Shown: one piece after another, positions 1-7,409 of the stretch
Numbering within the stretch: the first letter of the stretch is position 1
How the letters are laid out: each line of letters opens with the position of its first letter
NCBI GenBank assembly: GCA_034096865.1
Contig: JAWQFJ010009736.1
Coordinates: forward strand, 1-15,513
Source: Theodoxus fluviatilis
Lineage: Eukaryota > Mollusca > Gastropoda > Cycloneritida > Neritidae
Direction: 5' to 3'
Length of the DNA stretch: 15,513 bases
Notes under the pieces: generated by a model
Told to the model about the DNA's origin: nothing
Database searches by the model: none
What the model saw: the letters and a program-made list of their open reading frames with translations, nothing else
Translations under genes and position numbers: made by a program

Positions 1-345
1 TGAAATATCCAAGGTTTTGTCATATCCGAAGTTTGAGTTTAGAGGGGACTGAAATACGCTTCAAATTATCTGAGGTTTCATCTTACCCAAGTTTGTATAA
101 GCAAAGAAAATTTATTGAAATGACGAGTGCAGCTGGCCAGGGACAGAGATCATCGCGACTCAACCGAGGATTCCTGTTAAGTAGGGAGCACCGTATCTGC
201 ATGTGGAGGTCATTTCAACTGGAAATAACGTCTTGTTTTGGAGGACATGCTCTAAAAGTGGACCACAGGACTCTCAAGGATGAGGAAAGACCACCAGGTG
301 TCTGTGAGAGAATCCCATGTTGAACAAGAAGGGCAAAGCCCATAC
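1..345. other. Unassigned flank
   Basis: An open frame of 96 codons crosses much of this stretch, but its translation shows no domain, no composition bias and no splice context, so I do not call it a gene. It abuts the TGACCT-rich repeat that begins near 346. I see no other structure. Confidence 0.4.
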
Positions 346-357
346 GACTCACATGCT

Positions 358-412
358 TGACCTTGACCTTTATATGACCTTGACCTTCAGGTGACCTTCA
401 AGGTCAAGGTCA
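358..412. promoter_or_regulatory. Cluster of seven nuclear-receptor half-sites
   Basis: TGACCT lies at 358, 364, 375, 381 and 392, and AGGTCA at 401 and 407, i.e. seven hexamers in 55 bp with direct and inverted arrangements. Several read as TCAAGGTCA, the extended half-site used by monomeric receptors such as ERR and FTZ-F1/SF-1 in animals. That they bind anything here is inference from sequence alone. Confidence 0.4.
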
Positions 413-1128
413 AACAACTAAATCTACCAATGACATCATACACTAAGAAATGCTTTACACATTTTTCCTACCAACATACATGTGACCTTGACCCAAGGTC
501 AAGGTCATCCAAGGTCATGCAACACAAAGCTGTTAATTCAAGACATAGGAAGCACAATGGTGCTTATTGGCACTTTCTACCATGAGATATAGTCACTTTT
601 AGTGGTTCACTACCCCATTTTGGTCACATTTCATAAGGGTCAAAGTGACCTTGACCTTGATGATATGTGACCAAATGTGTCTCATGATGAAAGTATAACA
701 TGTGCCCCACATAATTATTAAGTTTGAAACAGTTATCTTCCATAGTTCAGGGTCAAGGTCACTTCAAAATATGTATACAATCCAACTTTGAAGAGCTCCT
801 GTGACCTTGACCTTGAAGCAAGGTCAACCAAACTGGTATCAAAAGATAGGGCTTGCTTTGACCTATATACCACTTGTAGCTAAGGTCGCCATTCTCAATA
901 ACGTGGGAGAAAATTGGGGAAATGTGAAAAATGACTGTTTTTGAGACCACATTTATGGCTCCTGTGACCTTGACCTTGAAGCAAGGTCAAGTCACTATGT
1001 ATGTTTTTTGAGGCCTTGTCATCATACACCATCATGCCACATTTGGTGTTGATAGACTTAATAGTCTCCGAGAAAAATCCAACGTTTAAGTTTTTTACGC
1101 CCGGACGGACGACACGGCTCAGTACATA

Positions 1129-1155
1129 GACTCACTTTTGCTTCGCATGTGAGTC
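1129..1155. repeat. Terminal hairpin of the repeat
   Basis: GACTCAC (1129-1135) and GTGAGTC (1149-1155) form a perfect 7-bp stem around a 13-nt loop. The right stem overlaps the outer inverted repeat GCATGTGAGTC. A 3'-terminal hairpin of this kind is common in non-autonomous elements. Confidence 0.6.
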
Positions 1156-1273
1156 AAAAATGAGATGAAATATTTCATGTGTAGTCCTTTGTAGTCCCAC
1201 ATTCCCAATATTTCACATAGTTATTCAACAAGGAGTCTTTTGCCTCCCACCACCAATTCCAGTTTTTGTAAGA

Positions 1274-1528
1274 GTTCCAAACTATTTTTTCTTTTACTTA
1301 ATCTACAAGTGTGTTTGCAGGTTGCCTTTCTGACTAGCTCTGTACTGAAAATAGGGGAGCTATTTTTGGAAACTTTCATGAACTGTGTCTGTGCATTGCA
1401 TACAGCCTCTATTACCAGCTCTACACCGACAATAGGGACACTACTACTTCCTCAAACTGTCATGAGTGGTGTTCATGTTTTTGCAGTTGGCTTTTCTTAC
1501 TAGTTCTATACTGACAATGGGGACATTG
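1274..1528 (-). pseudogene. About three decayed C2H2 fingers beyond the stop
   Basis: Downstream of the stop that ends the intact finger array, the 87-bp finger repeat continues with damage. The stop itself is a TAG at the position where the other fingers have a tyrosine codon, so one base change explains it. The next unit still reads C-P-H-C, Q-Y-R and a histidine near the end, then loses 2 nt. The following unit retains C-P-Y-C, R-A-G and D-T-V-H-E with two stops in the linker. A third retains Q-Y-R-A-S-Q-K-G-N-L-Q-T-H with the cysteines lost. The array was therefore longer, and its C-terminal fingers are no longer translated in this copy. Confidence 0.75.
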
Positions 1529-2206
1529 CTACTTCCTTAAACCTTCATGGACAGTGTCTATGTGTCTTTGCAGGTTGCCTTTCCTACCAGCTCTGTATGA
1601 ACACTGGGGACATGGATATTTCCTTAAACCTTCATGGACAGTGTCAATGTGTTTTTGCAGGGTGCCTTTCTCACCAGCTCTGTACTGACATTGGGGACAT
1701 GGATATTTCCTTAAACCTTCATGGACAGTGTCAATGTGTGTTTGCAGGTGGCATTTCTGACCAGCTCTGTAAGGACAATGGGGACATGGATATTTCCTTA
1801 AACCTTCATGGACAGTGTCTATGTGTCTTTTAAGGTGGTCTTTCCTACTAGCTCTGTAAGGACAATGGGGACAAGCATGTTTCCTCAAACCTTCATGAAC
1901 TGTCTTCACATTGGAATGGGGACTTGAAACTTCCCTGGCTTCTTGATGGACAACACTACTAGCACTCTGCACTTGGCCTTTCTTTCTACGCTGCTTCTGC
2001 CTGGGAGGACTACAGTGCCTTTTCTCCAGGGGGGACAACTCTGCAGTCTCCTGACTGGACACACAGGGCCTTGGCTCTGAAACTAAGAAGCTGCTGCTGC
2101 TGTTGCTTGCCACGGGCTGAGCTGCCCTCTGACCACTGGGCAGCACACACTGACCACCTGCCACCTGTGGCCACACTGGACTCAGCCCTGGCCTGCAAAT
2201 GCACAT
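1529..2206 (-). CDS. C2H2 zinc-finger protein, C-terminal finger array
   Basis: The 225-codon frame has a Ser/Pro-rich first part with a basic stretch (RQKQRRKK, a possible nuclear signal), then four near-identical 29-residue fingers at residues 109-224. Each is C-X2-C-X12-H-X4-H joined by the linker H-E-G-L-R-K-Y-P rather than the usual TGEKP. First-finger ligands are C112, C115, H128 and H133. Residues at helix positions -1, 2, 3, 6 differ between fingers (R-D-H-R, Q-C-H-T, E-G-T-K, R-G-N-R), while the framework is almost constant. A nuclear DNA-binding role is inferred from the family. The frame is open at its upstream end: its ATG lies next to the hAT insertion, and the true N-terminus is probably the acidic part at 3413-4104. 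That part is offset by one nucleotide after element removal, so either an indel (perhaps in the CAG run at 2089-2105) or an intron lies between. Confidence 0.75.
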   Translation of the reverse strand: MCICRPGLSPVWPQVAGGQCVLPSGQRAAQPVASNSSSSFLVSEPRPCVSSQETAELSPLEKRHCSPPRQKQRRKKGQVQSASSVVHQEAREVSSPHSNVKTVHEGLRKHACPHCPYRASRKDHLKRHIDTVHEGLRKYPCPHCPYRAGQKCHLQTHIDTVHEGLRKYPCPQCQYRAGEKGTLQKHIDTVHEGLRKYPCPQCSYRAGRKGNLQRHIDTVHEGLRK

Positions 2207-2208
2207 CT

Positions 2209-2214
2209 CCCTCT
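2209..2214. repeat. Left target duplication of the hAT element (CCCTCT)
   Basis: CCCTCT directly precedes the left inverted repeat and recurs directly after the right one at 3413-3418. Six bases is shorter than the 8 bp usual for hAT. An 8-bp reading shifted by one base (2208-2215 against 3412-3419) matches 7 of 8. Confidence 0.65.
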
Positions 2215-2229
2215 CAGGGCTGCCTACCC
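2215..2229 (+). repeat. hAT left terminal inverted repeat
   Basis: CAGGGCTGCCTACCC pairs with the right end at 3398-3412 with one mismatch. It also matches the left end of the MITE at 7410 (CAGACCTGCCAACCC) at 12 of 15 positions. Confidence 0.8.
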
Positions 2230-2325
2230 TCCTTTTTCGATTTCAGTATTACCAAGTTCCAATTTCCGTATTTCAGTTCCGATTTCAGTATTAAACCGTG
2301 CGACAGTGCAAGAAAACAAAGCAAC

Positions 2326-2331
2326 TTTAAT
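2326..2331 (-). terminator. Possible ATTAAA poly(A) signal for the hAT ORF
   Basis: On the minus strand ATTAAA lies about 80 bases after the stop of the BED-hATC ORF and inside the element. It is a common variant signal. Use is not shown. Confidence 0.3.
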
Positions 2332-2408
2332 CATTAACCAGGGACCAAAAGATTAAACAAAACATACCTGATTTTATGTACACTATATACAATAGTTCTG
2401 CAGCTTGT

Positions 2409-3068
2409 TTACTGTGACAAAGACTGGTAGTAGGCACTTTTCAGGCCTTTCAGGTCTTTGACACTGTAGTTTCTGTCAAGGGCTTGTCCAGGCCTGGACT
2501 TGGCTACCACCAAGGCCTCCAAGGTGTCGGATCCCATGCTGCCTCTGAAGTGTGTTTTGTTCTTTCTCACGACTGAGAAAATGCGCTCACAGTGAGCTGA
2601 TGAGTGAGGGATTGTCATTATGGCAAGCATAACCATGGGGAGGTGTGGGAAGAGGAGGTCTTCCCCTACACCTACACTCAGTTTGTCCAATGCCGCCATT
2701 GGGAGGTTCAGTTCTACTGTCAAGTCTACCATCATCGCCTCAGCTCGAATTACGTCGATGTCGATTTGGGACACTTTCGAAGGAGGCGGTGTAAAATATT
2801 CACTGATAGGTTTTTGCGCTGCTGCGACCTTCTTCTCCGCATTTTTCTTCACATGCTTTGGGCCTTCAACATGCCTTTCGATATCGTTGGCGCCACCACT
2901 GGAGATGCTGAACTGGTTATCACAAGTCGTACATTTGACAGTGGAGTCAGTGGTGCCGCGGACTATAAATGGATACTTCTCCGAGTACGCTGGAATGTAG
3001 ACCTGCGACCTCCGCTGTTTCTTCGATAATTCAGAAACACAATCGCTTGGCTTTCGTTTTGACGCCAT
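2409..3068 (-). CDS. BED finger - hAT dimerisation-domain fusion (core-less transposase derivative)
   Basis: The chosen start is the ATG at 3068, with A at -3 and G at +4; an upstream in-frame extension to 3155 begins with a weak context and overlaps CRE-like promoter bases. The 219-residue product begins with basic stretches (KRK, KKQRR). It then has a BED-type finger with ligands C46, C49, H66 and H72. A segment ending in A-E-A-M-M-V-D-L and E-L-N-L-P-M resembles the beginning of hAT transposase cores. About residue 130 it jumps directly to the hAT C-terminal signature (L-F-P-H-L-P, I-P-H-S-S-A-H-C-E-R-I-F-S, T-L-E-A-L; residues about 138-190). Full transposases of this group are several hundred residues longer, with an RNase H-like core and an insertion domain that are missing here. 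The frame is nevertheless uninterrupted. It could bind DNA and dimerise without cutting; repression of related elements or a host role is inference. Confidence 0.8.
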   Translation of the reverse strand: MASKRKPSDCVSELSKKQRRSQVYIPAYSEKYPFIVRGTTDSTVKCTTCDNQFSISSGGANDIERHVEGPKHVKKNAEKKVAAAQKPISEYFTPPPSKVSQIDIDVIRAEAMMVDLTVELNLPMAALDKLSVGVGEDLLFPHLPMVMLAIMTIPHSSAHCERIFSVVRKNKTHFRGSMGSDTLEALVVAKSRPGQALDRNYSVKDLKGLKSAYYQSLSQ

Positions 3069-3119
3069 TGTTGCACATGAACACTGCACATACCGGCACT
3101 CTCCGGAAAAACAGTTCGT

Positions 3120-3200
3120 GCGTTGCGCTTGCGCACTGTACGAAAATGACGTCACTCGGCAATTTTCGGAAATATTTTCGCGCGCTGCGCCTGCGCATTA
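3120..3200 (-). promoter_or_regulatory. Candidate hAT promoter: CRE flanked by NRF1-like palindromes
   Basis: A perfect CRE (TGACGTCA, 3147-3154) lies between two near-palindromes, TGCGCTTGCGCA (3124-3135) and TGCGCCTGCGCA (3186-3197). Each differs by one base from the NRF1 consensus. All three are 56-130 bases upstream of the BED-hATC start, in a locally CpG-rich patch without a TATA box. This is typical of a TATA-less promoter. Activity is inferred. Confidence 0.45.
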
Positions 3201-3397
3201 CAGAACAAACGCATTCGGCAATCATCGGTAGAGCGCTTCGGAAAACGATTCGCGCACAGCCACAGGCCAACGATTTTGGAAATTATATTATTATAGTTTT
3301 TATTTTGATATTTCCGGAACGCAAAATAAACTCCCGTATTTTCCGGAACGCTTGCCGATTTTTTTAAATTTCCGGACAAAATACGGAATTTCCGTAC

Positions 3398-3412
3398 GGG
3401 TAGGCAGGCCTG
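3398..3412 (-). repeat. hAT right terminal inverted repeat
   Basis: Read on the minus strand it is CAGGCCTGCCTACCC. It also supplies the first of 15 foreign codons appended to the zinc-finger gene's N-terminal frame, ending at a TAA at 3364-3366. Confidence 0.8.
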
Positions 3413-3418
3413 CCCTCT
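3413..3418. repeat. Right target duplication of the hAT element (CCCTCT)
   Basis: Identical to 2209-2214 and directly outside the right inverted repeat. Confidence 0.65.
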
Positions 3419-4104
3419 CCATCCTGCATCTGTCCTTTACCCAGCCTTTCCACACCTGTCTCCACACAAGACTCAGGCTTCACCTCCATCTTGCAGTCCT
3501 CCATGGAAACATGGGGCTGCACCATGCATATCAATCCCTCCTCTCTCCTCTCTTCCTCCTCTCTCCCACACACACCTCCTCCCTCTACCTTCACCAGTGG
3601 GCACCAAGCACACCTCCCACAGCTTGCTGACCTGTTCACTGCTTGCTCCTGCTGACACACACACACCCCTTCCATGCACTGCTCTCCCTGTAAAACCCCC
3701 AAGGAACCAACACCTCCAAAGCCAGTCTCAGGAACTCTTTTCAATACTACGTATGGCAGCAGACTGCATTTGCCTTGTATACTTCTCTTGTACTCCTCAC
3801 CCTCCAGCCCAGCACAGTCACCCTCACTGCTTCCCTCAGCCCTATCACACTTCAAGACACAAGCACCACAGCCATCAGGGGCTGACAAACACAAGCACTG
3901 CTTCACACTTGCCTTGTCTTCTCTCTCCACTTTCACTAGCACTTCTTCCTTCACAGTGCTCTCTGCTTTCACACCAGTCCCATCATGCAGCTGGTCCTCA
4001 AAACCTGACTCACATTTCACTTCAGTCCTCAAGTGATGGTCAGAAGCTGACATGTCCACACATGGAAGTGGGTCATCAAACAGCCAGTCAATGTTTTCCT
4101 CCAT
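3413..4104 (-). CDS. Acidic, SUMO-motif-rich N-terminal part of the zinc-finger protein
   Basis: From the ATG at 4104 (A at -3, G at +4) the frame runs 230 codons to the hAT insertion; upstream in-frame codons to 4185 begin only with TTG. The product starts M-E-E-N-I-D-W-L-F-D-D-P and is Glu/Cys/Gly-rich, without a known fold. It contains six psi-K-x-E motifs (K30, K46, K52, K58, K172, K209) of the SUMO-acceptor type, common in N-terminal regions of zinc-finger repressors. Cys pairs near 79-82 and 162-168 match no known finger spacing. The frame leaves the gene into the transposon and stops at 3364. The same-strand finger array starts on the far side of the element, so I infer one split gene. 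After element removal the frame stays open for about 65 codons to a stop at 2010, one nucleotide out of phase with the fingers. A separate gene is possible but less likely. Confidence 0.6.
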
Positions 4105-4190
4105 GCTCTTGTCACTGTTGCTAAAACACCTCTCTCTTACTATCACAAGTGACACAGTCTCTCTGCTGTAAAACAAGGTAGCCAATCACA
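4105..4190 (-). promoter_or_regulatory. Leader of the zinc-finger gene with CCAAT box
   Basis: On the minus strand an ATTGG (4182-4186, an inverted CCAAT box) lies about 80 bases before the ATG, and TTTTAG just upstream of the ATG could be a 3' splice site. If it is a splice site, the transcript starts further upstream (4200-4700). The evidence is weak. Confidence 0.25.
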
Positions 4191-5310
4191 CTTGCCTGCT
4201 CATCAGCATTCTAGAAACACAATACATCACCAATGAACTGCTCCTTTGCAAACAAACACACAAATACACTGTCACCAGTTTCAAAGTCAAACAGATGTTT
4301 GTTCTGCCAAGGTCACTCAGCTCAAGGACACCTCCTCCAACTGCACTCAGTCACAGGGCTTGTCCAGCACAGCCACACTGTGGCCAGGCCTTCCTTCCAC
4401 TTCTGCAGGCCTTGGCTTGTCCCCAGTCTGGCCAAGGAGGGCTGTCTCTGCACAGGCAAGGCCAGGACACCTGCAGTCCACTAGGGGGCTGCCACTGCAC
4501 ACCTGTGCACACCAAGGGTGGAGGCAAGAGGCTCCTGTCCAGTCTTGCCTTGCAGCCTGCCACCTGCACCAGGCCAGGTAGTCAGGGGAAAGCACTCCTA
4601 CTGAAACACAACACACCAATACATGACACTTCTTAAAAAAAGGCAAACAACTAGCAAAATGGAGTCTTTTGTCCATATTCCAACCACCTTGTTATGGGGA
4701 CTTGAGGCAGGTTTCACGATAACTGAGCTCTTGGATGTGTGTAAACTTTGTGTTCAAATTACTTGTTTACTGTGTTGATTTTCATTATTTTTTCTGTTGT
4801 GCACGCATCAGAGTAATAATTGAAATACAAATTGTAAAATGAAAAAAAAAAAGTTTGAGCATGTTCTTGCGAGAGCTTTTTTTTTAAAGCGAACGTGTGG
4901 ATCTTGACAGACGCCATTTCCTTTCTGTGTCATGACCTCATTTCGAAGTTTGAGTGCAGACACGAAAACAACACCCAAATTTAATAACAAATGTGTTTTT
5001 CAATCCAGCTATACACAATTTAAGTCTCTGAATCAACAAAATGAAAAATAAAAATGAATTAGAACGTTAAAAGCCCCAATGGAAAATTTTCGCCGGTCTG
5101 CAGAAGTCATCTGTCGGAAAAAAAAAACATGTGCCTTCCCTGCAAAGAAGGCCTATTTTTACACATCGGATGCCTTTTTTTCTTTGTTATTTTTGCTTGT
5201 TGGTGTTATTTCATGGATAATCTGCATCGGAAAGTCGTTATTTCAGCAACAGAATTAAAAAGTCGCAAAATGTAAGCATTTTCTTCGATCTCCGACCAGC
5301 ATCTGTCAGC
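4191..5310. other. Intergenic, no supported gene
   Basis: 4200-4640 is C-rich with CTG/CAG-like words and contains a minus-strand frame of 109 codons (4676-4347) without any recognisable domain. It could hold an upstream exon of the zinc-finger gene. 4640-5310 is AT-rich with A and T runs (4841, 4878, 5119) and no frames longer than 60 codons. Confidence 0.4.
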
Positions 5311-5418
5311 TGATGCAACGTTCGGCAGCCTTCAGTTTATTTAGGATATTTCCAAGTATTTTCCCATACGTGACGAACAACCAGGCGAGATTGTTTGAAA
5401 ATAAAAGAGAACGAGACA

Positions 5419-5538
5419 CATCGCAGAGAGAAACACATTTCACCGGTTTTAGTGCCTTTTGGTCGAGTTTTGCTGTATTTGTCAGCAACGTTCGACCACC
5501 ACACGATCAACACAGCGACACATGCTAACAGATTTCCG
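5419..5538 (+). repeat. 120-bp direct duplication, copy A
   Basis: Matches 5945-6064 over 120 bases with 6 substitutions and no gap (95%). Five of the changes are transitions. In the plus-strand frame shared by both copies all six changes alter the residue, which argues against protein coding. Copy A runs on into a consensus splice donor at 5552. Confidence 0.9.
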
Positions 5539-5551
5539 TCGTTTGTGGCAG
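5419..5551 (+). ncRNA. Candidate first exon of a short spliced transcript
   Basis: The stretch ends with CAG directly before GTAAGT (5552-5557), a perfect donor. An acceptor (TTTGTGGTTTCAG, ending 6440), a donor-like GTATGT (6479-6484), a second acceptor (TTTACTGTTTTAG, ending 6510) and AATAAA (6516-6521) follow in order on the same strand. Spliced so, the only frame open across the joins from the ATG at 5522 would be about 23 codons, so a noncoding or micropeptide transcript is the most one can propose. The 5' boundary is not visible. Confidence 0.25.
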
Positions 5552-5557
5552 GTAAGT
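5552..5557 (+). promoter_or_regulatory. Consensus splice donor CAG|GTAAGT
   Basis: A perfect match to the metazoan 5' splice-site consensus. In copy B of the duplication the equivalent site is lost behind the G tract. Confidence 0.4.
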
Positions 5558-5944
5558 GATGGATTCTTGAGTATGTTTGCAGAGTTTCAAAAGCAAAAAC
5601 GTTTTTCTTTTGTCTCCCATACTTGTAATGGTTAACTTTGCACTTGTTATTGTGAAAATCGACAGTTTGTGGGTACCAGCAGTTAATCCTGGCTATCGCT
5701 GGCGACGCTGACAGATGGGAATGTCGATTGTTGCCTTCTGTCACAGGCGGAGTTGGCGATTGCCAACTAAGCTTATTATTGGGCTAGTCCACTGTTGCGG
5801 CACCCTTCTCGCTCAAGCTATTTTTAGAATGCCGTTGTCTCTCAACCGCTGCTCAGCAGTTTGGAATGCTCTCGCAGGGGGTGTTGGGTCAAGAGTACGC
5901 AGGTGCTGAGTACGCTAATTTCACTACCCTACCTCAAAACAGAG
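5558..5944. other. Unassigned stretch between duplication copies
   Basis: No frame with recognisable content. If the candidate transcript is real, this is intron. Confidence 0.35.
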
Positions 5945-6064
5945 CATCGCAGAGAGAAACACGTTTCACCGTTTTTAGTGCCTTTTGGTCGAGTTTTGCT
6001 GTATCTGTCAGCAACGTTCAACCACCACACGATCGACACAGCGACACACGCTAACAGATTTCCG
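5945..6064 (+). repeat. 120-bp direct duplication, copy B
   Basis: A second copy, 526 bases downstream of copy A. The ATG of copy A at 5522 is ACG here. Homology with A seems to resume after the G tract as TTTCGTTTG, suggesting the tract expanded at a CCG inside the duplicated sequence. Confidence 0.9.
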
Positions 6065-6089
6065 GGGGGGGGGGGGGGGGGGGGGGGGG
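6064..6089 (+). repeat. 26-base G homopolymer
   Basis: 26 consecutive G, long enough to form G-quadruplexes and to slip during replication. The exact length may be a sequencing or assembly estimate. Confidence 0.85.
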
Positions 6090-6440
6090 TTTCGTTTGAG
6101 TCCACCCATGTCATTGTGATTGAGTCAAATATCTATCTGTTATGTGGATATGATTTATAGATGTTTGGTTTTCAATTTTAGAATGATTTCTTTATCTAGT
6201 GATGACTCCTGAGGTCTACAGGAAACGGTAAAGACGGAATTATTCTAAATCTAGCGTCATTTATCTGTCAACAATCCTTCTGATCAATGTTGTCACTTTT
6301 ATTGCAGGTTTACTACTTTTCTTAAGGTGTACATAGTGTATCACTGTATGTTAAAGATGATTGTCATTGGTTGCTTCCAAACAACATTTTGTAGCAGTTA
6401 TGATGCACTGAAGTTGTAAAAGCATTTTTTGTGGTTTCAG

Positions 6441-6545
6441 GATATAGCGTCTTTGAACATCAATAACTTTGGAAATAAGTATGTTCATATACATTTTTTT
6501 ACTGTTTTAGGTAGAAATAAAGTTGAACTCTTTGTGCAAACTGTT
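6441..6545 (+). ncRNA. Candidate internal and terminal exons with AATAAA
   Basis: 6441-6478 is bounded by TTTCAG before and GTATGT after. 6511 onward follows TGTTTTAG and has AATAAA at 6516-6521, with a T/G-rich stretch 20 bases later that fits a cleavage region near 6540. Together with the donor at 5552 this makes a plausible but unproven three-exon transcript. Joining 6478 to 6511 in the relevant phase gives an immediate TAG. Confidence 0.25.
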
Positions 6546-7139
6546 TTTGGGCCCCTGGTTGACTTTTTATTTTTTATGAATGATTGGGTGTAGTGGTAAA
6601 CTGCAGTATGCAATATCGTGAAACCTGCCTTGACTGCCTTACTTGGTCCATCAAAGGCTGATACACCTTATTGAGCCCCATCCATGCATCTATCATCCAA
6701 GTATTCATCCATCCATCCATTCAACACCATGGACATAAGTAAAAGACCCACCGCATCTCCCTACATGGTTTGTAAAAGATGAATACCTGGGGAAAAGGAA
6801 ACATGACATTACTCCATCTCTTGTGATTTTTAGTCAATGGTCTTACCTAGCCTACAGCGGCTGTATAGGCCGTAGAGCTTATGTCCATTTATTCATTCAT
6901 TCATCTATCCATCCATCCTCATCTATGGGTGGTCCCAACTCCCCAAGCAGCAATACACACCAGGGGAGATGGGAGCACACCACGTGATTAAGGCCTGACC
7001 TACAAGCTTCCATTTAGATCTTCCAAGGTAGTTTGAATGCACAGTTGGATCTGAATAATCTGACGCTCACCCTATGCGCCGCCCCCAGTAATTGCTGTAA
7101 GCACACGCAAAACTCAATCAATCCAATCTGTTATATTAT
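6546..7139. other. Unassigned region with short ATCC repeats
   Basis: Imperfect ATCC/ATTC runs lie at 6678-6724 and 6890-6925. Nothing else with structure or coding content is visible. Confidence 0.5.
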
Positions 7140-7403
7140 GATAAACTAATCGTTTTGAAAACCAGAAATGGCCTGCTTTTTCGCCCCGATTTTAATACCG
7201 ACCCCTGTTTGGTTTCCGCGATCATTTTTGTAAAGCCGTATACACGATCTTTGCTTTTACAAGCTGTACTAGCCTACCATTGGCTTAAAATATAGGTTCC
7301 ATATGTTCGTCCACCTTTCCAATCGTTTCAAATCGCTCTGGACCCGGCTGCAATTTCTTGATTTATCATAAATCTACATATCGTCAGCAAAAACTTTGCA
7401 CGA

Positions 7404-7409
7404 TGACTG
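7404..7409. repeat. Left target duplication of the MITE (TGACTG)
   Basis: Same six bases as 7760-7765 on the other side. On the minus strand they encode the Q-S pair that is present on both sides of the insertion. Confidence 0.85.

Larger units (their letters stand above)
346..1155. repeat. TGACCT/AGGTCA-rich interspersed repeat with inverted ends
   Basis: The stretch starts with GACTCACATGC (346-356) and ends with its reverse complement GCATGTGAGTC (1145-1155), so it has 11-bp terminal inverted repeats about 0.8 kb apart. In between are roughly twenty TGACCT or AGGTCA hexamers, many head to tail. An exact 33-bp direct repeat (795-827 and 958-990) shows internal duplication with a 163-bp step. 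The 3' part is a GGACGGACGACACGGC-like segment followed by a terminal hairpin. No protein frame is credible. No clear target duplication flanks it, so whether it is a MITE, a Helitron-like end or another class is undecided. Confidence 0.65.
2215..3412 (-). mobile_element. hAT-type DNA transposon, internally deleted, 1198 bp
   Basis: The ends are CAGGGCTGCCTACCC (2215-2229) and, inverted, CAGGCCTGCCTACCC (3398-3412), matching at 14 of 15 bases and bounded by CCCTCT duplications. Subterminal copies of TTCCG/CCGTATTT motifs occur at both ends (for example 2264-2275 and 3336-3395), as expected for transposase-binding repeats in hAT elements. One minus-strand ORF (2409-3068) encodes a BED finger joined to a hAT C-terminal region. 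The element lies between two parts of a zinc-finger gene on the same strand. It cannot encode an active transposase because the catalytic core is absent, so any mobility would need a full-length relative. Confidence 0.85.

Noticed and set aside
1535..1882. Regular 87-bp repeats resembling a CRISPR or satellite array
   Set aside because: The units translate to C2H2 fingers and there are no unique spacers.
2604..3029. Plus-strand ORFs of 141 and 126 codons
   Set aside because: They lie antisense to the BED-hATC gene, whose motifs are clear, and have no recognisable content.
3597..4124. Plus-strand ORF of 175 codons rich in Ser/His/Pro
   Set aside because: It is antisense to the acidic zinc-finger N-terminal frame, which has a good start context and repeated psi-K-x-E motifs.
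4347..4676. Minus-strand 109-codon ORF upstream of the zinc-finger gene
   Set aside because: No domain, no clear splice link to the next part and ordinary composition. I left it as unassigned.
5485..5500. GTTCGACC resembling a tRNA B box (SINE promoter)
   Set aside because: There is no A box at the proper distance, and the second copy of the duplication has lost the match.
5313..6054. Two similar plus-strand ORFs (5313-5528 and 5866-6054), which look like paralogous small proteins
   Set aside because: They are the 120-bp duplication read in one frame. All six differences change the residue and no domain is visible, so there is no sign of protein constraint.
7073..7084. CTATGCGCCGC matches the reverse complement of bases near 12265-12275, suggesting a second end of the TTAA element
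   Set aside because: Only 11 bases match, with no TTAA and no extension. Chance is enough.
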